From Turnera subulata (taxonomy: Eukaryota; Streptophyta; Magnoliopsida; Malpighiales; Passifloraceae): a stretch of 64,000 nucleotides of DNA. Below the pieces are notes generated by a model. It ran no database searches and was not told where the DNA came from. It saw only the letters and a program-made list of their open reading frames with translations. Both the position numbers and the translations under genes were made by a program. Every line of letters starts with the position of its first letter. Position 1 is the stretch's first letter. Of this stretch, positions 23,053 to 34,859 are shown in pieces. The DNA lies in NCBI GenBank assembly GCA_028386065.3, contig JAKUCV010003077.1, positions 69,204-133,203 on the forward strand, read 5' to 3'.

Positions 23053-26000
23053 ATGGACAAAGCATCTACAATAACAACGCTGACAACAAGGAGGCCGAAA
23101 TGGCAATACCCTCTGGTGCCGCCAACACCAAGAATCCTTCATTTACCTCGCCGGCCTCGCAGCACCCGGAAACCACCTCAGCAGAAGACCAATGTGGCTA
23201 AGCCAAGCTCACAGAGAGACAGGATAGGGAAGCTGGAGACTCTGTTCGATCAGGAAAGAGGGTTTGCAAGAGATGCCATGCCGGTCGTAATGGTGAGCAG
23301 CTCTGGAGCGGATTATGCTCGCTGTGAAGTGGAGAGAAGGGAGAGAGTGGAGGAGAGAGAAGAGAATGTGGTGGTGGTGGAGGAGGAGAAGTGGAGATTT
23401 CAAGCAGAAATGTTGAGGGCAGAGTGCAATTTGCTAAGGATGGAGAGAGAGATTGCTGTGAAGAAGATGGAGAGGAGAACGGTTCAAATGGAGAGGATTC
23501 TGAGATCTGCCATTCAAACCCTTGTTTCTGTTAGTATTTTACTCTCCATTTTTTAACTTTCTGCATTCTCTGTTCCTTTTTTAATGGAATTTTGGCACTA
23601 ATAGCATCTGCATTTTACTGTTCTAAAGATGAAACCATGGAGGACTCTGCCTCAACTCAATTAGTTATATAATTCTTGCTATTTCACTTTGTAGGGGCGA
23701 CAAAGAATTCGCGATGGCAAGAATGTGAGTTTGGTATTGGATGAAGAGATCCAAATTTTGGTTGAGAAACTAGAGAAATTTCAAAGAAGGTCGGGAGTTC
23801 TGGATTTAGAGGCTCGAAAATGCAGTAATTTTGATAAACAAGCTTGTGTTCTTCAGAGACGGCTTGAAAAGTTTGGAGGAGAACTGGATGAGATATGTAC
23901 CAAAGAGATTCAAGAAATAGCAGAAGCAGGCTTGTCAATCAAAAACACTTGCAGCAGCCAGGATCAGAGTTTTGTTTCAAATTGCAGTTACAATGTACTC
24001 TTGAATTCGACCCTTTTACTTTCCCTGTTTTATGTGATTGTAAGATTACATTTAGCTTACTTTTGATACAAATTAAAACATTTCCAAAACTTCAAGATTC
24101 TTTTTTTTCTTTTAGTGGTTCGAAAATATGAATCTTCATTTTCACAAGATTGGATTAACGTCTAACTTGATATTCTCAGCATTTTCTAAAGACAATAATC
24201 TACAACACTTGACATCCAAATCTTGCAAGAGTCAGACTTCACAACTTGGTTACCTTGATACAGTCTCGCAGTTGTTTCTAGTGAATTTAGTGGAAACTAA
24301 GGTTAACAAACTTCTGATCCAAGAATACATTCAAGGCCGGGCTCTTTTGCAGCTTTATTTTTCTTGTTGATTGTAGCTAGCTATTTTTGCAACTACTGTT
24401 AGGGATGCATTTGTTTTTCTTTTTTTTTTTTTTACAAAAAGAATATGCTCATGGAAAAATGCTTATTTTTTTTTTTTGTCTTCTTCATTTTTTTGATTGT
24501 TTAAGAAACTCAGTTCTTTACCTGATTTGTCTAAAAAAGGAGCCTTGTTCCGTCTGTGTATGTTGCATTTCTGACCCAAACGCTTGTGCAGATGGAGATA
24601 CTGAAAAGCAAAATGGAGGGGTTGTCAATGGAGACTTTGTTGGAGAGAATGGAAGACGAGTATGGGTCAGTTTTCTCCACAGCCACCAGCTCTGCCTCCT
24701 CTTCCAGGAGAATAGAATACCCAGATATGTCTTTGTCCTCCGTAGGACTAGAACGTAAGGTAAACACGAAAAGTTCGTCCCCTGCGTCCTTGAATTTTGA
24801 CTATTGCTATGATCTTTTTCAATAGGAACTGTTTGAATGCTGGGATGGACACAGTACTCCTTACTTCAGATATGCAAAGCAAATGCTGAATGTTCTTTGG
24901 TGGTGGATGGGGACATGGGGATGGGGTTAAGTCCGAATCTAGATTTGTCAAAGATTCACTGTCTGTTCTTGGTTGTCCCATGGGTTGTGCTCCATTGGGT
25001 TTTGAAATATAGCACTTCATATAGTCAATGATTTACATTACACAGGAGGTTACAGATAGTGATGCCAGTTTCTGCGCAATACCTACCCGAGACAGTATCA
25101 TGTGAACAAGTTCAGAGAGTATGTGGACCTAAGTTTAGTAGGGCGTAGTGCTAGTTCTGCGAAATTTGGCCGCCAGATGTTTCTTCTATGGTTGCCTCTT
25201 CAATATCAAGCCGCTAAACTTAGGTTTCTCAAGTAGTTAGAAGTAAATTTTGAATTTGTCTATCTAAATAAGTTTGTCTAGTATTTCTAGGAGTATCTTG
25301 CCCTTTACTTTCAAGGGTAGCTGCTAAATTTTCTTTTCATGTTTTGCATTGCTGTCCAAAGCTTTTGAACATGTACACCTCTTGCGGTGCAGGGGAGTTC
25401 TGATCTTTAACATTTAAGATCATCTATTGAAATTTCCCCGGAGGGAAGTCTTTGTTGTAATAACCACAATAGAAAAAGTCTGCTGATGCCTGATATTGAT
25501 GCATACACAAATATTCGTGAATGCTACTGTTCAATTTGGAATGATTCAAAAATGTTATAGTTGGTCCTTGGCATCTTGGTTTTGGGAAGTGAATAGATGA
25601 TTATTCTGCAGGAGAAACAGCAACAGGAGGGAAGACCATGTTCTGGTTGCTGCAAAGCTGTAGTCAGGAGGGTTGTGGAGCAAGTTCGGGCAGAGACCGA
25701 GCAATGGTCACAAATGCAAGAGATGCTGGGGCAAGTCAGGGATGAGATGGAGGAGCTGCAGGCATCTAGAGATTTTTGGGAAGATCGAGCACTTGATTCA
25801 GATTATCAAATGGAATCCCTACGTTCAGCTGTAAGCATCTATTCTACTCTCTGGTTGCTTCTATGTTGTCTCTTCTGTATTCTATCGATTAGCCACTTTC
25901 TTTACATTACCTGTTAGCATATCTATTCTAGCTCATGAGCTCTCACCGTAAAAGCAGTTAATGGATTTGTATGGTTTTTTTTTTTCTCTAGGTGCAAGAA

Positions 26001-26402
26001 TGGAAACAGAAAGCTTTGTCTTCAGAAGTAAAGGCGAATGAGCTGCAAGCTGAAGTATCTATGCTTAGCAGAGAGGTAGAGAGGTTGAAGAAGGAAAGAG
26101 CGGCAGAAGTAGCGAGAGCTAGGCTACCTCCACTTTCAATGGATGCACCAAATGAGATGGAGAAAAGGGTACTGGTTTGCCATACAAAGGAAAATGTTAG
26201 CACCATTCTTCTTGGTGGTCGCAAGCACAAGGAGGCCTTTATTGGTGGAAGCAGAAAACCTAACCGGGAAAACACAAGTGGACTGAAAGCTCCGAAACGC
26301 TCGCCATTTAGGGAGATTGAAAATACACCACAGTTGGTGAGACAGAATAGCAGGGCAGTGTTTCCTCTGCATTGCCCTCTTCCTTCCAATGCACACCAAT
26401 GA
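23053..26402 (+). CDS. Coiled-coil protein of unknown function, five exons
   Basis: Proposed exons are 23053-23529, 23695-23994, 24592-24759, 25612-25830 and 25992-26402. All introns are phase 0 with GT-AG borders, giving about 524 residues. The N-terminus is basic and proline-rich (TTRRPKWQYPLVPPTPRILH, LPRRPRSTRK). It is followed by RIGKLETLFDQERGFARDA and long charged heptad-like helices (EEREENVVVVEEEKWRFQAE, EWKQKALSSEVKANELQAEV, LSREVERLKKERAAEVARA). The C-terminal tail is basic (GGRKHKEAFIGGSRK). Similar plant proteins are annotated loosely as USO1-like or golgin-like; no catalytic motif is seen and I assign no function. Start ATGGACAAAGC was chosen because sequence resembling relatives begins at MDKAS. 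Small extra exons between 23995 and 24591 cannot be excluded. Confidence 0.75.
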
Positions 26403-26629
26403 GGCATTCTTGTGTTTGACCTATATACTTGGCTAGGATTTATATATATGTGTCGACTGCAAAGAATCGCTACTCTGTAGAGATGGTCTAGCTATTTTCA
26501 CCACTAGAAACCATGATAATGCACTTATGGTATGCCACATTCCTAATAACACAACTATCCAAGAATTATAACTTGCATTTGTTGATTTAACTATGTGCAT
26601 AGGACCCCATGATGAACTTGCCGTAATAG

Positions 26630-27214
26630 TGTCGGGGAAACTCGGGTAAATTTTCCCACTACAACAAACTAGTGAATTGAACTGATTCGATAATTCCCAG
26701 GAAAGATGGCTTAGCCTATCTCCTTAGACAGAATTATCATTCCAAGATAAATTCCCAGGAAAGACTGGAGGAACAATGGTCCACTTAAAACCCAGCCTCT
26801 TAGACAGGATTTATTTGCACAGTATTTTAATTCACAAGCTATACCCGACAAAGGCGGCTTAGCTGGCCAACAAATAGAACAAGGCGGCTTTGCCAGCCAA
26901 CAAAGAGATAAGGCGGCTTAGCCGGCCAATGTTGAATACTGAACAAATAAACAAATGCGGAAAAATAAAGGCGGAATAATAAAAGAAGAACACACTCAAA
27001 AATTGATAACGGAGTTCGGCCAATTTTGCCTACGTCTCCGGAGCACTACTCTTTTAATAGGAGAAGAGTTAGTACAATTGTTAGGATACAATGTACTCAA
27101 ATTTTTGGGATGATTCTAAAGGGATGTGAGGGGTCTTATTTATAGCCTTTTCCAATCCCTCACTCCTACTTTCTAATAGATGTGGGATACAAAACGCCAC
27201 ATCACTATTCAACA
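26630..27214 (-). repeat. 3' LTR of the Tork-like copia element
   Basis: 585 bp, about 30 bp longer than its partner because it has an extra copy of a short internal repeat around AAGGCGGCTT(A/T)GC(C/T)(A/G)GCCAAC (near 26853-26925). Confidence 0.92.
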
Positions 27215-27308
27215 ATCTCCATCTTGATGTTTTTGTAGTCCCACCAGACCTCTATCTTCTCAACCATACAAAGAACAATGCTTCCAACTTGCGCCATCTG
27301 GCGCCAAC

Positions 27309-30300
27309 TCAAATATGCAAGATATTGACCAAGTCTAAACAATGTTTAAACTTGGCCCTTGTCACCGCCTTGGTCATCATATCTGCAGGATTCCCCGTAG
27401 TCAAAATCTTCTGGAGAAGTATCTCTTCTTCTTCAAGAATTTCCCTCACAAAATGATAACGAACATCAATGTGCTTCATCCGTGCATGAAAGACTTGATT
27501 CTTCGCTAAATGAATAGCACTCTGGCTGTCAGAATATACCACAAGTTGTTTCTGACCAACCCCCAAATCTTTGAGCAATCCATGAAACCAAATTGCCCCC
27601 TTCACAGCTTCTGTAATAGCCATATACTCTGCCTCAGTTGTAGACAAAGCCACCGTTGACTGTAAAGTGGACTTCCAACTAATAGGGGCTTTTGCTAAAG
27701 TGAATAAATAGCCCATCGTCGATCTTCGCTTATCCAAATCTCCTGCATAGTCGGAATCACAATATCCAACCACTTCTTGACCAAGTGATTCATCCCGCTC
27801 AAACATTAAGCCAACATCTACGGTATTTTTGATATACCGAAGAATCCATTTCACAGCTTGCCAATGACCTCTGCCAAGATCTTGCATATATCTGCTCACA
27901 ACAATAACAGCTTGTGAAATATCTGGTCTCTTACACACCATTGCATACATCAAGCTTCCGACTACATTGGCATAAGGGACTTTTGCCATGTACTCTCGTT
28001 CTTCATCTGTCTGCAGAGATAACTGGCTACTAAGCTTCAAATGAGGAGTAAGCGGAGTACCTACAGGTTTTGACCCTTCATTCATGCCAAAACATTGTAG
28101 TACTTTCTTCAAATATTCTTTTTGAGTCAGTCAAAGCTTGCCTCCCTCTCTGTCCCTGCTTATCTCCAAGCCGAGAATCTTCTTGGCTTCTCCCAAATCC
28201 TTCATCTTGAACTCTCTACTCAACTGAGCCTTCAACTTGTCAATTTAAACTTGGCTCTTTGCAGCTATCAACATATCATCAACGTATAAGAATAGATAGA
28301 TGTAGGATCCATCTTGTAGTCTTCTCAAATACACACAATGGTCGTATTTGCTCCGTGTGTACTTCTGACCCAACATAAACTTGTCAAATCGTTTGTACCA
28401 CTATCTTGGTGATTGCTTCAAACCGTACAACGACTTGTCTAGTTTTTTCTTTACCAGCAACTTTGTATCCATCGGGCTGAGTCATATAGATTTCCTCCTT
28501 CAAGTCACCGTATAAGAATGCAGTCTTCACATCAAGTTGAGCTATCTCCAAATTCAATTGTGCTACCAAGGCCAACAGAATTCTAATGGAGGAATGCTTC
28601 ACAACTGGAGAAAATACCTCATTATAATCAATTCCCTCCTTCTGAGCGTAGCCTTTAGCCACCAATCTTGCCTTGTAGCGAACATTATTCTTGTCAGGAA
28701 ATCCTTCTTTTTTAGCAAATACCCATTGGCATCCAATTGCCTTCTTTTCCTTCGGTAGTTGTGTCAACTTCTATGTCTTGTTCTTCTGAAGAGATTCATC
28801 TCCTCCTCCATTGCCTCTTTCCAGCTGCTACTTTCAGAACTCCGAATGGCTTCTGAAAAAGTGGAAGGAACATCATCAACGACTGGAAGTGCATAGGCCA
28901 CCGTTTCAATGAGACGTTCTGGTTTTCTCCTTTCTCATCTTGGTCTACTAGTGGCAATTGGCTCGAACTGCTGCATAGGTTCTTGGGTCGGAACCTCTTC
29001 TTCTTCTGACTCTTCCTCTGTCAATGGAGAGTCACTAATGGTGCTCTTAGCTGGGATCACCATAGTAGGCTCAAACTCCACTTGCTTTGATACACACTCC
29101 ACCTGCTGTAAAGTACCACCAGCTTCTTCTGGATTTACCTTAGTCAACATGGCAGATTCATCAAAGGTAACATCCCTGCTGATAATAGTCTTCTTTTCCT
29201 CTAGACATCAAAGACGATATCCCTTCACTCCAGCATTAAGACCCATAAATAGAGCCTTCTTTGCTCGTGGATCTAACTTTGATTCATTCACATGGTAGTA
29301 TGCAGTGGAGCCAAATACACGTAAAGAATCATAATCTGTAGCAGGTTTTCCAGACCATACCTCCAAAGGGGTCTTGCCACCTAAAGCAGAATGTGGCAAC
29401 CAATTAACAAGATGTCGAGCATATGTCACAGCCTCAGCCCAAAAATTTCTGCCTAGCCCAGCATTAAACAACATACAACGAACTTTCTCCACCAATATTT
29501 TGTTCATACGCTTTGACACCCCGTTCTGCTGTGGTGTTTTTCTGACTGTGAAGTGTCGAACTATGCCACAATCTTGGCATATCTTCAAGAAAGGATCACT
29601 CGTATATTCTCCACCATTGTCTGTTCGGAGAACTTTAATCTTCCTTCCTGTCTGGTTCTCAACCTGATTTTTCCATTTAAGGAAAATCCCAAGCACTTCA
29701 TCCTTCTTCTTCATTGTAAACACCCACACTCTTCTAGAAAAATCATCAACAAAAGTGACAAAATAGTATCTACCTCCAAGAGATGGAGTTTTGGCAGGTC
29801 CCCACACATCTAAATGCACATAGTCCAAAATCCCCTTAGTATCATAGATAGCAGTGCCAAACTTCACTCTTCATTGCTTTCCCAGAACACAATGCTTACA
29901 AAATTCCAATTTGCAAGTCTTTGTACCTTTCAACAATCCCTGCTTGGCAAGAATCTGCAAAGATTTTTCACCAGCATGTCCCAAACGCATATGCCACAGC
30001 TTCGTTGCCTCTGCATCTTTCTTGCTTCCAGAAGTTACTGCTGCAACTGCCCCAATTACTGTACTACCTTGGTAGTAATACAGATTATTCTTCCTCACGA
30101 CTTTTAACATCACCAATGCTCCTGATGTTGCTTTAAGAATTCCATCTTGGATAGTGACAACTAGGCCTTTTGATTCTAAGGCCCCCAAAGAAATGAGATT
30201 CTGCTTCAACTCTGGAACATATCGAACATCTCTCAAAATTCTGGTGGATCCATCATGATTTTTCAGCTTGATTGAACCTATCTCGACTGTTTTACATGGA

Positions 30301-31324
30301 TTGTCATTGCCCATGAAAACAATCCGGGCATTGAGCTCTTTAAGGTCAAAGAACCATTCCCGAATGGGGCACATATGGTAGGTGCAACCAGAATCCCAAA
30401 TCCACTCATCAACATGTGATGTTGAAGGCGAAGCAACTAAAGAAGTTTCTGACTCTGCATCACTCTTGCATTCTGCAACATTTGCATCTTGTGGAGTCTT
30501 TCCCTTCTTTTTCAACTTCGGACAGTCTTTCGTCCAATGTCTTTCTCATGACAAAAGGCACACTCATCTTTGGCAACTTTGCTTCTTGACTTGGATCTTC
30601 CTCTTCTCCCCTTTGACTGGCCTTGTTGTCGTCCTCTAGCCGCTAAGGCTTCATCTGCTGCAGGTGCTTTGTTCTTCACTTTATCTTGTTGTCTCAGCTC
30701 GTGACTATACAAAGCAGAACATACAGTCTCCAATGATACATTCTCCTTCCCATGAAGTAAAGTAGTCTCCAGGTGATCGAATTCATCGGGAAGAGAAGAT
30801 AACAGCATCAAAGCCAAGTCTTCATCTTCAAATATAACATCTAAATTGAACAGGTCTGCTACTAATTTTTTAAACAGAGTAATGTGTTCATTCATCGTAG
30901 AACCTGGTCGATACTCGAACCGGAACAATCTCTTCTTCATCAGAAGCTTATTTTGACCACTTTTCTTCAAGAAAGTGTCTTCCAATGCCTTCCACAGTTT
31001 GTGTACAAAAACTTCATTTTTGAAAGCATATTTCTGCTCACTGGACAAGCACGATCGAATTGTTCCGCATGCCAACTTGTTTACGTCGGCCCACTCCTTG
31101 TCATTGATATCGTCAGGTTTTTCTTCTTCAATAGCAACATCAAGTCCCCGCTGGAATAGTGAGTCAAGGACCTCACACTGCCACATGCCAAAATGACCGG
31201 TACCATCAAATATCTCCACAGCAAGCTTTGAACTAGATACTGGGATCCTCGACCATCTGGATGTGGAAGCCATCTCTCTTGACTGTGTACCTGATGTAGC
31301 CTGTTTTGAACCTGCTTTCACCAT
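27309..31324 (-). pseudogene. Copia gag-pol polyprotein, frameshifted
   Basis: Gag occupies 30512-31324 (MVKAGSKQATSGTQSREMAS start; UBN2-type capsid). The zinc knuckle starts CAFCHEK and is broken by a one-base loss near 30540. The protease has WIWDSGCTYHMC. The gag-pre-integrase and integrase core contain DVWGP and RTDNGGEY, but NGVSKRMN has Lys where the catalytic Glu is expected. RT includes QLDVKTAFLYGD and, after a frame change, YVDDMLIAA near 28270. RNase H ends the polyprotein (VVGYCDSDYAGD, ALSTTEAEYMAI). At least two frame changes and several stops (for example near 28243) make it non-functional. Confidence 0.9.
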
Positions 31325-31395
31325 TACAAAATCAAAAGATAGTATTCAACAATTTCAAATAGCCCAAAGGACGAACCTTCGGCTCCGCTACCACT

Positions 31396-31950
31396 TGTTG
31401 GGGAAACTCGGGTAAATTTCCCCACTACAACAAACTAGTGAATTGAACTGATTCGATAATTCCCAGGAAAGATGGCCTAGCCTATCTCCTTAGACAGAAT
31501 TATCATTCCAAGATAAATTCCTAGAAAAGACTGGAGGAACAATGGTTCACTTAAAACCCAGCCTCCTAGACAAGACTCACTTGCACAGTATTTTAATTCA
31601 CAAGCTATACCCGACAAAGGTGGCTTAGCCGACCAACAAAGAGATAAGGCGGCTTAGCCGGCCAATGTTGAATACTAAACAAATAAACAAATGCAGAAAA
31701 ATAAAGGCGGAATAATAAAAGAAGAACACACTCAAAAATTGATAACGGAGTTCGGCCAATTTTGCCTACGTCTCCGGAGCACTGCTCTTTTAATAGGAGA
31801 AGAGTTAGTACAATTGTTAGGATATAATGTACTCAAATTTTTGGGATGATTCTAAAGGGATGTGAGGGGTCTTATTTATAATCTTTTTCAACCCCTCACT
31901 CCCACTTTCTAATGGATGTGGGATACAAAACACCACATCATTATTCAACA
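31396..31950 (-). repeat. 5' LTR of the Tork-like copia element
   Basis: 555 bp, collinear with 26630-27214 apart from one missing short-repeat unit. The adjacent primer site is at about 31382-31394. Confidence 0.92.
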
Positions 31951-31952
31951 AA

Positions 31953-32057
31953 TAGTAGGGCAGAAACTCAACCAATGTAAAGCATAATTGGTCATCCCAC
32001 ATAGTATTAGTAAGGCAAAAACTCAACCAATGTAAAGCATAATTGGTCATCCCACAT
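31953..32057 (+). repeat. Imperfect tandem repeat of about 54 bp
   Basis: Two units share CTCAACCAATGTAAAGCATA followed by ATTGGTCATCCCACATA (about 31953-32003 and 32004-32057). The copia element inserted at the left edge of this repeat. Confidence 0.75.
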
Positions 32058-33078
32058 AGTGTTGAAATAGCAGGAATGATCTTCAATCTTGAGGATGGGG
32101 TAATGAAACAAACTCAAAAGTGTTGAATTGGCCTGGCCAACTTCTGCTTAATGTACATCCAACAATAGAGGATTTCTCAAATTCATCCAAGAGCAAGCAA
32201 GCAGTGTCAATGCTAATATAGATTTGAATTCAATGGTTGCTAACTTTTGCTACTGTTACGTTCTACTGTTATCAAGTAATCTCTCAAATCGAAGCTTTTC
32301 ATTGCCATACTAAGTACTAACTACATGAAAAAGCTGTGGTAATGACCACCCGAATGTTTGAAATACCTTTTTTTCTGTTTCGTCTACCCTCGATTCAAAC
32401 TAATTAGTTAAGGGAAACAGGAAAAATCTGTGTATTAAAAACTGTTGCTAGATTATATAAAAGTATGATTTTGAGATTAAATTAGAATAATTAGTCATAT
32501 ACAGTGTGCAAATACCAAGTTTGTAATGCAATCGTGTAAAATAACTGTAGCATACGCTGATAACATTTCTGCACCAATGGAACAATTAACCAGTCAAAAT
32601 TTAATGGAGCGGTCAAACTTTAATTTAGTATGAACACTGAAATGATGACTCATACAAAGGTTATAAGCAAACATATACTATATTAATTACTAACATGGAA
32701 GAAATATACTGTTATTTCTTCCAACATAGTTGATACAACCAACCAACGAGATGTTAACTGACTGAAATAGGAAACACTGGCTAGAACGAAGTCAACGGAA
32801 AGAAAATATTGAAACAAAAGAGTACTGTAAACATTATGTACACTTAACCCAAAAGTACTCTCTACCTACTTAAATTACCCTAAACAAATGAAAACGTAGT
32901 ACGAATAACAAAACATAGTCCCCACTGAGCGTGAAAATTAAGCATTAAACATATATAAAGACATGATCATGTGATCAATCACGACCAACCTCGAACCCTA
33001 ACTGGACATATATGATGCACCAGCCGCAGCTTACCAGCTCCCATGGCGATTGCCCATGCTAGTTCATATATATATAAA
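32058..33078. other. Intergenic and 3' flank of the NAC gene
   Basis: AT-rich, no gene seen. The right end is presumably the 3' UTR of the NAC gene. Confidence 0.6.
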
Positions 33079-34725
33079 TCAATAACCTTGACGGCCAGAG
33101 GACTGCATAGAACCGAGAGAATTATTGCTTGGGCCCATATTCATCGGGGGTTCACCGCCAACTTCCTCTACAAAGCTAGTTAGAGGCACCTGCGGCTGCC
33201 AAAAGTCTGCTGGTTGCTGTGCAGACATGAACGGGCTCATCAGCGGATATGGATAAGGGTCGTGCATGTAGAGCGCATGATGACGATTATTGTTGAAAAG
33301 GGTGAAAGGTTGTTGGTGGCCAAGATGATCCTCCATGCCTGTGGCATACTCCATGCCGTGCATATTATTCACATGAGGGGCATGCATTTCAACTTCATGA
33401 GGAGGGTTGCTCTCTTCAGGTGATGATAGGTACTCCTCGCTCCTATGTCGTCCTCTCGTACTAGGTCTGTCAGATTTCTTGTAGATCTTGCATAAAACCC
33501 AGTCATCCAACTGACAACAAAAATGCAGATTTTAGATCAAAAAAAAAAACCCAAAAAAAATGCAGAAGCAGCAGCGCAAGATTAAAGAGCTTATATATAA
33601 ATTAAAAGCTTAGACATCAATATATATATATATATAGAGAGAGAGAGAATTAAACATATCAATGATAGTTGAAAAGAAAGAGATTATACGTAATTTAATT
33701 TATATACTTAAATTAATTACCCTCATGTTGTCAGGATTCTGGTTGATTGCTCTTCTAACGATATCGGTTCGCTGATTGATTGGGATTCTATCATCTTTCA
33801 CTCTGAACTCATGCATTATCCAGTCAGTTTTGTCCCCCTTGGGTGCCTTTCCGATGTAGAAAACCAGGGTTTTTCTTGCTCCAACCACGATACCACCCTT
33901 GCCCAGGATATTCTTGTCAGCCCCAGTCGCCTTCCAGTATCCATTACCGGCTGCCCTATTAGGTCTAGTTCCATTCTTGTACTTCCTGTCCCTGGGTGTG
34001 AAGAAATACCACTCATTCTCTCCACAATCCCTGAATTCCTCTGCACAAACAAAATCAAAAACAACAACAAAAGGAAAAAGAACTGATTTAAACCCTTTAT
34101 TAATTAAGGGACCAGTAATGAAGCATATATATACTAGAAAAAAAGTATATATGATGTAGATATACCCACCGGCAAGTTTATCAGGGTTGGATTTGTACAG
34201 CTCCACATCAACAATCCTGTTCTTAGGCAAAGCCTCATTGTTTACCTTCTTCTTCAAGTAATGTTCAATAAGCTCATCATCAAAAGGGCAAAACCTATAC
34301 CCGGGAGGGAAAGTCTTGAAGTACTCATGGTCAACCTTTGCCTTCCCATATTGCGGCTCATGACTAATTATAGGCACCCCGCCATTGCCACTGCCATTAC
34401 CATCAGCAGCACCCACCGGAACCAAAGCAGAACTCACATCGCCTTCAACGCCGACATGAGTAGCTTCAGCTAAAGCCAAAGCAGAACCAGAACCAGAACC
34501 AGAACCGGAACCAAGGTTGTTGTTAGAGAGAGAACCATGACTTCTGGAGGCCGGAGAAGATTGGTTTCGAGGCAGAGGAGGCTCTGGTTTTGGGCGCAGG
34601 GGGGAGAGTGGGTGTTGGCCATTTGTAGGAGCAGGGTGATGATTGCTGTTAACAGAAGCCATCAGATTCGGCTTGGTTTGCTCGGTGGTAGGAAACTCGG
34701 GAGAGATGTCTTGTTGATCAGACAT
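33079..34725 (-). CDS. NAC-domain transcription factor, three exons
   Basis: Exons are 34170-34725, 33721-34040 and 33079-33510 with GT-AG introns, encoding 435 residues. The NAC DNA-binding domain starts only at about residue 137. Subdomain A is [20 protein letters not shown] is [19 protein letters not shown] is [20 protein letters not shown] then [15 protein letters not shown] is [16 protein letters not shown] then [10 protein letters not shown], and E is [13 protein letters not shown]. The first 136 residues are Pro/Ser/Gly-rich with a (GS) run. The C-terminal region is His/Met/Asn-rich, as usual for the activation region. The first exon junction falls between subdomains B and C, as in most NAC genes. 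No transmembrane tail was seen. The start is the first in-frame ATG. The subgroup is not assigned. Confidence 0.93.
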
Positions 34726-34843
34726 TGATAAACAAACGTAAAATAGCAGAGGCAGAGAGAGTTTTAACACCAAGAACCCTTGCAGTGGGTATCGCTTCTT
34801 TGAGATGTTAATGTGAGGAAAGAGTTCTAGGTGTGGAAGCAAC

Positions 34844-34854
34844 CTATATATTGT
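34844..34854 (-). promoter_or_regulatory. Possible TATA box of the NAC gene
   Basis: The minus strand reads CAATATATAGG about 120-130 bp upstream of the NAC start codon, a plausible distance for a TATA box with a 5' UTR near 90 bp. Confidence 0.4.
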
Positions 34855-34859
34855 ATGGG

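Larger units (their letters stand above)
26630..31950 (-). mobile_element. Ty1/copia element, Tork-like, with both LTRs
   Basis: LTRs at 26630-27214 (585 bp) and 31396-31950 (555 bp) start TGT(C/T)GGGGAAACTCGGG and end ATTCAACA. A perfect 5 bp duplication AATAG flanks the element (26625-26629 and 31951-31955). The order gag, protease, integrase, RT, RNase H on the minus strand identifies Ty1/copia. A primer site TGGTAGCGGAGCC lies next to the 5' LTR and a purine tract AAGATGGAGAT next to the 3' LTR. It sits between the convergent coiled-coil gene (its left LTR begins 228 bp past that stop codon) and the NAC gene. Confidence 0.95.

Noticed and set aside
24387..24758. 123-codon ORF overlapping exon 3 of the coiled-coil gene
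   Set aside because: Different frame from the phase-consistent exon and rich in Phe from a T-run; the exon frame continues the coiled coil.
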